Positions 52,301-63,773 of a DNA stretch of 64,000 bases are shown here, one piece after another. A program made the position numbers and the translations under genes. The first letter of the stretch is position 1; each line of letters begins with the position of its first letter. This DNA is from Hippasteria phrygiana (taxonomy: Eukaryota > Echinodermata > Asteroidea > Valvatida > Goniasteridae), in NCBI GenBank assembly GCA_037893225.1, contig JAZGUH010000258.1, forward strand, positions 248,001 through 312,000, given 5' to 3'. The notes under the pieces are model-generated. The model made no database searches, was not told where the DNA came from, and saw only the letters and a list, made by a program, of their open reading frames with translations.

Positions 52301-54955
52301 TCAACCAAATTCAGTAATGTTGACATGTATGGGTAGCTTAGATCTGGCGCTACATGTTGCAATTATCGGCGGCTTCTTAGAGTTAACACTTGTGGAGAAA
52401 ATTCAAACCTCGCAATGTTTATTTTCTTTCCGGCCAACATCTGTGTGCATATTACCTTCTATTTATTGCTCCATGCCTGTCAAATTCCCTGGGGTATGGA
52501 CTTGCTTTACTCATTCATAATTGCATGAAATATCAACCAAATTCAGTAATGTTGACATGTATGGGTAGCTTAGATCTGGCGCTACATGTTGCAATTATCG
52601 GCGGCTTCTTAGAGTTAACACTTGTGGAGAAAATTCAAACCTCGCAATGTTTATTTTCTTCCCGGCCACCATCTGTGTGCAGATTACCTTTTATTTATTG
52701 CTCCATGCCTGTCAAATTCCCTGGGGTATGGACTTGCTTTACTCATTCATAATTGCATGAAATATCAACCAAATTCAGTAATGTTGACATGTATGGGTAG
52801 CTTAGATCTGGCGCTACATGTTGCAATTATCGGCGGCTTCTTAGAGTTAACACTTGTGGAGAAAATTCAAACCTCGCAATGTTTATTTTCTTCCCGGCCA
52901 CCATCTGTGTGCAGATTACCTTTTATTTATTGCTCCATGCCTGTCAAATTCCCTGGGGTATGGACTTGCTTTACTCATTCATAATTGCATGAAATATCAA
53001 CCAAATTCAGTAATTTTGACATGTATGGATAGCTTAGATCTGGCGCTACATGTTGCAATTATCGGCGGCTTCTTAGAGTTAAAACTTGTGGAGAAAATTC
53101 AAACCTCGCAATGTTTATTTTCTTTCCGGCCAACATCTGTGTGCATATTACCTTCTATTTATTGCTCCATGCCTGTCAAATTCCCTCGGGTATGACTTGC
53201 TTTACTCATTCATAATTGCATGAAATATCAACCAAATTCAGTAATGTTGACATGTATGGGTAGCTTAGATCTGGCGCTACATGTTGCAATTATCGGCGGC
53301 TTCTTAGAGTTAACACTTGTGGAGAAAATTCAAACCTCGCAATGTTTATTTTCTTTCCGGCCAACATCTGTGTGCATATTACCTTCTATTTATTGCTCCA
53401 TGCCTGTCAAATTCCCTCGGGTATGACTTGCTTTACTCATTCATAATTGCATGAAATATCAACCAAATTCAGTAATGTTGACATGTATGGGTAGCTTAGA
53501 TCTGGCGCTACATGTTGCAATTATCGGCGGCTTCTTAGAGTTAACACTTGTGGAGAAAATTCAAACCTCGCAATGTTTATTTTCTTCCCGGCCACCATCT
53601 GTGTGCAGATTACCTTTTATTTATTGCTCCATGCCTGTCAAATTCCCTGGGGTATGGACTTGCTTTACTCATTCATAATTGCATGAAATATCAACCAAAT
53701 TCAGTAATTTTGACATGTATGGATAGCTTAGATCTGGCGCTACATGTTGCAATTATCGGCGGCTTCCTAGAGTTAAAACTTGTGGAGAAAATTCAAACCT
53801 CGCAATGTTTATTTTCTTCCCGGCCACCATCTGTGTGCAGATTACCTTTTATTTATTGCTCCATGCCTGTCAAATTCCCTGGGGTATGGACTTGCTTTAC
53901 TCATTCATAATTGCATGAAATATCAACCAAATTCAGTAATTTTGACATGTATGGATAGCTTAGATCTGGCGCTACATGTTGCAATTATCGGCGGCTTCTT
54001 AGAGTTAAAACTTGTGGAGAAAATTCAAACCTCGCAATGTTTATTTTCTTTCCGGCCAACATCTGTGTGCATATTACCTTCTATTTATTGCTCCATGCCT
54101 GTCAAATTCCCTCGGGTATGACTTGCTTTACTCATTCATAATTGCATGAAATATCAACCAAATTCAGTAATGTTGACATGTATGGGTAGCTTAGATCTGG
54201 CGCTACATGTTGCAATTATCGGCGGCTTCTTAGAGTTAACACTTGTGGAGAAAATTCAAACCTCGCAATGTTTATTTTCTTTCCGGCCAACATCTGTGTG
54301 CATATTACCTTCTATTTATTGCTCCATGCCTGTCAAATTCCCTCGGGTATGACTTGCTTTACTCATTCATAATTGCATGAAATATCAACCAAATTCAGTA
54401 ATGTTGACATGTATGGGTAGCTTAGATCTGGCGCTACATGTTGCAATTATCGGCGGCTTCTTAGAGTTAACACTTGTGGAGAAAATTCAAACCTCGCAAT
54501 GTTTATTTTCTTCCCGGCCACCATCTGTGTGCAGATTACCTTTTATTTATTGCTCCATGCCTGTCAAATTCCCTGGGGTATGGACTTGCTTTACTCATTC
54601 ATAATTGCATGAAATATCAACCAAATTCAGTAATTTTGACATGTATGGATAGCTTAGATCTGGCGCTACATGTTGCAATTATCGGCGGCTTCCTAGAGTT
54701 AAAACTTGTGGAGAAAATTCAAACCTCGCAATGTTTATTTTCTTTCCGGCCAACATCTGTGTACATGTTACCGTCTATTTATTGCTCCATGCATGTCAAA
54801 TTCCCTGGGGTATGGACTTGCTTTACTCATTCATAATTGCATGAAATATCAACCAAATTCAGTAATTTTGACATGTATGGATAGCTTAGATCTGGCGCTA
54901 CATGTTGCAATTATCGGCGGCTTCTTAGAGTTAACACTTGTGGAGAAAATTCAAA
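49395..54955. repeat. 24-monomer HOR, copy 2 (5,561 bp)
   Basis: It repeats copy 1 for 22 complete monomers plus most of the 23rd, with CTTCTGTTTATTG, GGGTAACTT and TTCCATCGGG all shifted by exactly 5,560 bp. Divergence starts in monomer 23 (about 54,690), where this copy has GGCTTCCTAGAGTTAAA and copy 1 has GGCTTCTTAGAGTTAAC. Monomer 24 is type A here and type C in copy 1, which explains the 1-bp length difference. Confidence 0.92.
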
Positions 54956-57900
54956 CCTCGCAATGTTGATTTTCTTCCCGGCCACCATCTGTGTGCAGAT
55001 TACCTTTTATTTATTGCTCGATGCCTGTCAAATTCCCTGGGGTATGGACTTGCTTTACTCATTCATAATTGCATGAAATATCAACCAAATTCAGTAATTT
55101 TGACATGTATGGATAGCTTAGATCTGGCGCTACATGTTGCAATTATCGGCGGCTTCTTAGAGTTAAAACTTGTGGAGAAAATTCAAACCTCGCAATGTTT
55201 ATTTTCTTTCCGGCCAACATCTGTGTACATGTTACCGTCTATTTATTGCTCCATGCATGTCAAATTCCCTGGGGTATGGACTTGCTTTACTCATTCATAA
55301 TTGCATGAAATATCAACCAAATTCAGTAATTTTGACATGTATGGATAGCTTAGATCTGGCGCTACATGTTGCAATTATCGGCGGCTTCTTAGAGTTAACA
55401 CTTGTGGAGAAAATTCAAACCTCGCAATGTTGATTTTCTTCCCGGCCACCATCTGTGTGCAGATTACCTTTTATTTATTGCTCGATGCCTGTCAAATTCC
55501 CTGGGGTATGGACTTGCTTTACTCATTCATAATTGCATGAAATATCAACCAAATTCAGTAATTTTGACATGTATGGATAGCTTAGATCTGGCGCTACATG
55601 TTGCAATTATCGGCGGCTTCTTAGAGTTAACACTTGTGGAGAAAATTCAAACCTCGCAATGTTGATTTTCTTCCGGGCCACCATCTGTGTGCAGATTACC
55701 TTTTATTTATTGCTCCATGCATGTCAAATTCCCTGGGGTATGGACTTGCTTTACTCATTCATAATTGCATGAAATATCAACCAAATTCAGTAATTTTGAC
55801 ATGTATGGATAGCTTAGATCTGGCGCTACATGTTGCAATTATCGGCGGCTTCTTAGAGTTAAAACTTGTGGAGAAAATTCAAACCTCGCAATGTTTATTT
55901 TCTTTCCGGCCAACATCTGTGTGCATATTACCTTCTATTTATTGCTCCATGCCTGTCAAATTCCCTGGGGTATGGACTTGCTTTACTCATTCATAATTGC
56001 ATGAAATATCAACCAAATTCAGTAATTTTGACATGTATGGATAGCTTAGATCTGGCGCTACATGTTGCAATTATCGGCGGCTTCTTAGAGTTAAAACTTG
56101 TGGAGAAAATTCAAACCTCGCAATGTTTATTTTCTTTCCGGCCAACATCTGTGTACATGTTACCGTCTATTTATTGCTCCATGCATGTCAAATTCCCTGG
56201 GGTATGGACTTGCTTTACTCATTCATAATTGCATGAAATATCAACCAAATTCAGTAATTTTGACATGTATGGATAGCTTAGATCTGGCGCTACATGTTGC
56301 AATTATCGGCGGCTTCTTAGAGTTAACACTTGTGGAGAAAATTCAAACCTCGCAATGTTGATTTTCTTCCGGGCCACCATCTGTGTGCAGATTACCTTTT
56401 ATTTATTGCTCCATGCATGTCAAATTCCCTGGGGTATGGACTTGCTTTACTCATTCATAATTGCATGAAATATCAACCAAATTCAGTAATTTTGACATGT
56501 ATGGATAGCTTAGATCTGGCGCTACATGTTGCAATTATCGGCGGCTTCTTAGAGTTAAAACTTGTGGAGAAAATTCAAACCTCGCAATGTTTATTTTCTT
56601 TCCGGCCAACATCTGTGTGCATATTACCTTCTATTTATTGCTCCATGCCTGTCAAATTCCCTCGGGTATGACTTGCTTTACTCATTCATAATTGCATGAA
56701 ATATCAACCAAATTCAGTAATGTTGACATGTATGGGTAGCTTAGATCTGGCGCTACATGTTGCAATTATCGGCGGCTTCTTAGAGTTAACACTTGTGGAG
56801 AAAATTCAAACCTCGCAATGTTTATTTTCTTCCCGGCCACCATCTGTGTGCAGATTACCTTTTATTTATTGCTCCATGCCTGTCAAATTCCCTGGGGTAT
56901 GGACTTGCTTTACTCATTCATAATTGCATGAAATATCAACCAAATTCAGTAATTTTGACATGTATGGATAGCTTAGATCTGGCGCTACATGTTGCAATTA
57001 TCGGCGGCTTCCTAGAGTTAAAACTTGTGGAGAAAATTCAAACCTCGCAATGTTTATTTTCTTTCCGGCCAACATCTGTGTACATGTTACCGTCTATTAA
57101 TTGCTCCATGCATGTCAAATTCCCTGGGGTATGGACTTGCTTTACTCATTCATAATTGCATGAAATATCAACCAAATTCAGTAATTTTGACATGTATGGA
57201 TAGCTTAGATCTGGCGCTACATGTTGCAATTATCGGCGGCTTCTTAGAGTTAACACTTGTGGAGAAAATTCAAACCTCGCAATGTTTATTTTCTTCCCGG
57301 CCACCATCTGTGTGCAGATTACCTTTTATTTATTGCTCCATGCCTGTCAAATTCCCTGGGGTATGGACTTGCTTTACTCATTCATAATTGCATGAAATAT
57401 CAACCAAATTCAGTAATTTTGACATGTATGGATAGCTTAGATCTGGCGCTACATGTTGCAATTATCGGCGGCTTCCTAGAGTTAAAACTTGTGGAGAAAA
57501 TTCAAACCTCGCAATGTTTATTTTCTTTCCGGCCAACATCTGTGTACATGTTACCGTCTATTTATTGCTCCATGCATGTCAAATTCCCTGGGGTATGGAC
57601 TTGCTTTACTCATTCATAATTGCATGAAATATCAACCAAATTCAGTAATTTTGACATGTATGGATAGCTTAGATCTGGCGCTACATGTTGCAATTATCGG
57701 CGGCTTCTTAGAGTTAACACTTGTGGAGAAAATTCAAACCTCGCAATGTTGATTTTCTTCCCGGCCACCATCTGTGTGCAGATTACCTTTTATTTATTGC
57801 TCCATGCCTGTCAAATTCCCTGGGGTATGGACTTGCTTTACTCATTCATAATTGCATGAAATATCAACCAAATTCAGTAATTTTGACATGTATGGATAGC

Positions 57901-58434
57901 TTAGATCTGGCGCTACATGTTGCAATTATCGGCGGCTTCTTAGAGTTAAAACTTGTGGAGAAAATTCAAACCTCGCAATGTTTATTTTCTTTCCGGCCAA
58001 CATCTGTGTACATGTTACCGTCTATTTATTGCTCCATGCATGTCAAATTCCCTGGGGTATGGACTTGCTTTACTCATTCATAATTGCATGAAATATCAAC
58101 CAAATTCAGTAATTTTGACATGTATGGATAGCTTAGATCTGGCGCTACATGTTGCAATTATCGGCGGCTTCTTAGAGTTAAAACTTGTGGAGAAAATTCA
58201 AACCTCGCAATGTTTATTTTCTTCCCGGCCACCATCTGTGTGCAGATTACCTTTTATTTATTGCTCCATGCCTGTAAAATTCCCTGGGGTATGGACTTGC
58301 TTTACTCATTCATAATTGCATGAAATATCAACCAAATTCAGTAATTTTGACATGTATGGATAGCTTAGATCTGGCGCTACATGTTGCAATTATCGGCGGC
58401 TTCCTAGAGTTAACACTTGTGGAGAAAATTCAAA
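54956..58434. repeat. Mixed block right of the 24-mers (15 monomers, 3,479 bp)
   Basis: In order: D-r, A, D-r, D, full-length C, A, D, C-CTCGGG, B, A, B, A, D-r-like with GCTCCATGCC, A, B with TGTAAAATT. It holds the rightmost 231-bp C monomer (about 56,669) and the rightmost D-C-B cassette (56,348). One A monomer has TCTATTAATTGC (about 57,095), a private T-to-A change. Diversity falls steadily to the right into the type A region. Confidence 0.86.
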
Positions 58435-60290
58435 CCTCGCAATGTTTATTTTCTTTCCGGCCAACATCTGTGTACATGTTACCGTCTATTTATTGCTCCA
58501 TGCATGTCAAATTCCCTGGGGTATGGACTTGCTTTACTCATTCATAATTGCATGAAATATCAACCAAATTCAGTAATTTTGACATGTATGGATAGCTTAG
58601 ATCTGGCGCTACATGTTGCAATTATCGGCGGCTTCTTAGAGTTAACACTTGTGGAGAAAATTCAAACCTCGCAATGTTTATTTTCTTTCCGGCCAACATC
58701 TGTGTACATGTTACCGTCTATTTATTGCTCCATGCATGTCAAATTCCCTGGGGTATGGACTTGCTTTACTCATTCATAATTGCATGAAATATCAACCAAA
58801 TTCAGTAATTTTGACATGTATGGATAGCTTAGATCTGGCGCTACATGTTGCAATTATCGGCGGCTTCTTAGAGTTAAAACTTGTGGAGAAAATTCAAACC
58901 TCGCAATGTTTATTTTCTTTCCGGCCAACATCTGTGTACATGTTACCGTCTATTTATTGCTCCATGCATGTCAAATTCCCTGGGGTATGGACTTGCTTTA
59001 CTCATTCATAATTGCATGAAATATCAACCAAATTCAGTAATTTTGACATGTATGGATAGCTTAGATCTGGCGCTACATGTTGCAATTATCGGCGGCTTCC
59101 TAGAGTTAAAACTTGTGGAGAAAATTCAAACCTCGCAATGTTTATTTTCTTTCCGGCCAACATCTGTGTACATGTTACCGTCTATTTATTGCTCCATGCA
59201 TGTCAAATTCCCTGGGGTATGGACTTGCTTTACTCATTCATAATTGCATGAAATATCAACCAAATTCAGTAATTTTGACATGTATGGATAGCTTAGATCT
59301 GGCGCTACATGTTGCAATTATCGGCGGCTTCTTAGAGTTAACACTTGTGGAGAAAATTCAAACCTCGCAATGTTTATTTTCTTTCCGGCCAACATCTGTG
59401 TACATGTTACCGTCTATTTATTGCTCCATGCATGTCAAATTCCCTGGGGTATGGACTTGCTTTACTCATTCATAATTGCATGAAATATCAACCAAATTCA
59501 GTAATTTTGACATGTATGGATAGCTTAGATCTGGCGCTACATGTTGCAATTATCGGCGGCTTCTTAGAGTTAACACTTGTGGAGAAAATTCAAACCTCGC
59601 AATGTTTATTTTCTTCCCGGCCACCATCTGTGTGCAGATTACCTTTTATTTATTGCTCCATGCCTGTAAAATTCCGTGGGGTATGGACTTGCTTTACTCA
59701 TTCATAATTGCATGAAATATCAACCAAATTCAGTAATTTTGACATGTATGGATAGCTTAGATCTGGCGCTACATGTTGCAATTATCGGCGGCTTCTTAGA
59801 GTTAAAACTTGTGGAGAAAATTCAAACCTCGCAATGTTTATTTTCTTTCCGGCCAACATCTGTGTACATGTTACCGTCTATTTATTGCTCCATGCATGTC
59901 AAATTCCCTGGGGTATGGACTTGCTTTACTCATTCATAATTGCATGAAATATCAACCAAATTCAGTAATTTTGACATGTATGGATAGCTTAGATCTGGCG
60001 CTACATGTTGCAATTATCGGCGGCTTCTTAGAGTTAAAACTTGTGGAGAAAATTCAAACCTCGCAATGTTTATTTTCTTTCCGGCCAACATCTGTGTACA
60101 TGTTACCGTCTATTTATTGCTCCATGCATGTCAAATTCCCTGGGGTATGGACTTGCTTTACTCATTCATAATTGCATGAAATATCAACCAAATTCAGTAA
60201 TGTTGACATGTATGGATAGCTTAGATCTGGCGCTACATGTTGCAATTATCGGCGGCTTCTTAGAGTTAACACTTGTGAAGAAAATTCAAA

Positions 60291-60524
60291 CCTCGCAATG
60301 TTTATTTTCTTCCCGGCCACCATCTGTGTGCAGATTACCTTTTATTTATTGCTCCATGCCTGTAAAATTCCCTGGGGTATGGACTTGCTTTACTCATTCA
60401 TAATTGCATAAAAAATTTCAACCAAATTCAGTAATTTTGACATGTATGGATAGCTTAGATCTGGCGCTACATGTTGCAATTATCGGCGGCTTCTTAGAGT
60501 TAAAACTTGTGGAGAAAATTCAAA
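60291..60524 (+). repeat. B monomer with a 2-bp gain (234 bp), copy 1
   Basis: The otherwise nearly invariant GCATGAAATATCAACC at about 116-131 reads GCATAAAAAATTTCAACC here (from 60,406). This adds 2 bp and removes the CATG. The same change occurs once more, 1,858 bp to the right (8 x 232 plus 2), so the two copies share descent. Apart from these two, I saw no disruption of this core segment in the window. Confidence 0.9.
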
Positions 60525-62148
60525 CCTCGCAATGTTTATTTTCTTTCCGGCCAACATCTGTGTACATGTTACCGTCTATTTATTGCTCCATGCATGTCAA
60601 ATTCCCTGGGGTATGGACTTGCTTTACTCATTCATAATTGCATGAAATATCAACCAAATTCAGTAATGTTGACATGTATGGATAGCTTAGATCTGGCGCT
60701 ACATGTTGCAATTATCGGCGGCTTCTTAGAGTTAACACTTGTGGAGAAAATTCAAACCTCGCAATGTTTATTTTCTTCCCGGCCACCATCTGTGTGCAGA
60801 TTACCTTTTATTTATTGCTCCATGCCTGTAAAATTCCGTGGGGTATGGACTTGCTTTACTCATTCATAATTGCATGAAATATCAACCAAATTCAGTAATT
60901 TTGACATGTATGGATAGCTTAGATCTGGCGCTACATGTTGCAATTATCGGCGGCTTCTTAGAGTTAAAACTTGTGGAGAAAATTCAAACCTCGAAATGTT
61001 TATTTTCTTTCCGGCCAACATCTGTGTACATGTTACCGTCTATTTATTGCTCCATGCATGTCAAATTCCCTGGGGTATGGACTTGCTTTACTCATTCATA
61101 ATTGCATGAAATATCAACCAAATTCAGTAATGTTGACATGTATGGATAGCTTAGATCTGGCGCTACATGTTGCAATTATCGGCGGCTTCTTAGAGTTAAC
61201 ACTTGTGGAGAAAATTCAAACCTCGCAATGTTTATTTTCTTTCCGGCCAACATCTGTGTACATGTTACCGTCTATTTATTGCTCCATGCATGTCAAATTC
61301 CCTGGGGTATGGACTTGCTTTACTCATTCATAATTGCATGAAATATCAACCAAATTCAGTAATTTTGACATGTATGGATAGCTTAGATCTGGCGCTACAT
61401 GTTGCAATTATCGGCGGCTTCTTAGAGTTAAAACTTGTGGAGAAAATTCAAACCTCGCAATGTTTATTTTCTTTCCGGCCAACATCTGTGTACATGTTAC
61501 CGTCTATTTATTGCTCCATGCATGTCAAATTCCCTGGGGTATGGACTTGCTTTACTCATTCATAATTGCATGAAATATCAACCAAATTCAGTAATTTTGA
61601 CATGTATGGATAGCTTAGATCTGGCGCTACATGTTGCAATTATCGGCGGCTTCTTAGAGTTAAAACTTGTGGAGAAAATTCAAACCTCGCAATGTTTATT
61701 TTCTTTCCGGCCAACATCTGTGTACATGTTACCGTCTATTTATTGCTCCATGCATGTCAAATTCCCTGGGGTATGGACTTGCTTTACTCATTCATAATTG
61801 CATGAAATATCAACCAAATTCAGTAATTTTGACATGTATGGATAGCTTAGATCTGGCGCTACATGTTGCAATTATCGGCGGCTTCTTAGAGTTAAAACTT
61901 GTGGAGAAAATTCAAACCTCGCAATGTTTATTTTCTTTCCGGCCAACATCTGTGTACATGTTACCGTCTATTTATTGCTCCATGCATGTCAAATTCCCTG
62001 GGGTATGGACTTGCTTTACTCATTCATAATTGCATGAAATATCAACCAAATTCAGTAATGTTGACATGTATGGATAGCTTAGATCTGGCGCTACATGTTG
62101 CAATTATCGGCGGCTTCTTAGAGTTAACACTTGTGGAGAAAATTCAAA

Positions 62149-62382
62149 CCTCGCAATGTTTATTTTCTTCCCGGCCACCATCTGTGTGCAGATTACCTTT
62201 TATTTATTGCTCCATGCCTGTAAAATTCCCTGGGGTATGGACTTGCTTTACTCATTCATAATTGCATAAAAAATTTCAACCAAATTCAGTAATTTTGACA
62301 TGTATGGATAGCTTAGATCTGGCGCTACATGTTGCAATTATCGGCGGCTTCTTAGAGTTAAAACTTGTGGAGAAAATTCAAA
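62149..62382 (+). repeat. B monomer with a 2-bp gain (234 bp), copy 2
   Basis: It carries the same GCATAAAAAATTTCAACC change as 60,406, here from 62,264. The monomers on its left (A with GTTAAA, then A with AATGTTGAC and GTTAAC) and the first on its right (A) match copy 1; the context then diverges. The shared segment is therefore about three to four monomers long, from roughly 61.7 to 62.5 kb, matching 59.8 to 60.65 kb. Confidence 0.88.
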
Positions 62383-63542
62383 CCTCGCAATGTTTATTTT
62401 CTTTCCGGCCAACATCTGTGTACATGTTACCGTCTATTTATTGCTCCATGCATGTCAAATTCCCTGGGGTATGGACTTGCTTTACTCATTCATAATTGCA
62501 TGAAATATCAACCAAATTCAGTAATTTTGACATGTATGGATAGCTTAGATCTGGCGCTACATGTTGCAATTATCGGCGGCTTCTTAGAGTTAACACTTGT
62601 GGAGAAAATTCAAACCTCGCAATGTTTATTTTCTTTCCGGCCAACATCTGTGTACATGTTACCGTCTATTTATTGCTCCATGCATGTCAAATTCCCTGGG
62701 GTATGGACTTGCTTTACTCATTCATAATTGCATGAAATATCAACCAAATTCAGTAATTTTGACATGTATGGATAGCTTAGATCTGGCGCTACATGTTGCA
62801 ATTATCGGCGGCTTCTTAGAGTTAAAACTTGTGGAGAAAATTCAAACCTCGCAATGTTTATTTTCTTTCCGGCCAACATCTGTGTACATGTTACCGTCTA
62901 TTTATTGCTCCATGCATGTCAAATTCCCTGGGGTATGGACTTGCTTTACTCATTCATAATTGCATGAAATATCAACCAAATTCAGTAATTTTGACATGTA
63001 TGGATAGCTTAGATCTGGCGCTACATGTTGCAATTATCGGCGGCTTCTTAGAGTTAACACTTGTGGAGAAAATCCAAACCTCGCAATGTTTATTTTCTTT
63101 CCGGCCAACATCTGTGTACATGTTACCGTCTATTTATTGCTCCATGCATGTCAAATTCCCTGGGGTATGGACTTGCTTTACTCATTCATAATTGCATGAA
63201 ATATCAACCAAATTCAGTAATTTTGACATGTATGGATAGCTTAGATCTGGCGCTACATGTTGCAATTATCGGCGGCTTCTTAGAGTTAACACTTGTGGAG
63301 AAAATTCAAACCTCGCAATGTTTATTTTCTTTCCGGCCAACATCTGTGTACATGTTACCGTCTATTTATTGCTCCATGCATGTCAAATTCCCTGGGGTAT
63401 GGACTTGCTTTACTCATTCATAATTGCATGAAATATCAACCAAATTCAGTAATTTTGACATGTATGGATAGCTTAGATCTGGCGCTACATGTTGCAATTA
63501 TCGGCGGCTTCTTAGAGTTAAAACTTGTGGAGAAAATTCAAA

Positions 63543-63773
63543 CCTCGCAATGTTTATTTTCTTTCCGGCCAACATCTGTGTACATGTTACCGTCTATTTA
63601 TTGCTCCATGCATGTCAAATTCCCTGGGTATGGACTTGCTTTACTCATTCATAATTGCATGAAATATCAACCAAATTCAGTAATTTTGACATGTATGGAT
63701 AGCTTAGATCTGGCGCTACATGTTGCAATTATCGGCGGCTTCTTAGAGTTAAAACTTGTGGAGAAAATTCAAA
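63543..63773 (+). repeat. A monomer with a 1-bp loss in a G run
   Basis: CCCTGGGGTATGG has become CCCTGGGTATGG at about 63,622-63,633, three Gs instead of four. The unit is 231 bp, so a forward frame reads through into the next monomer, giving a 197-codon chance frame at 63,293-63,886. As a homopolymer change it could be a sequencing or assembly error. Confidence 0.88.
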
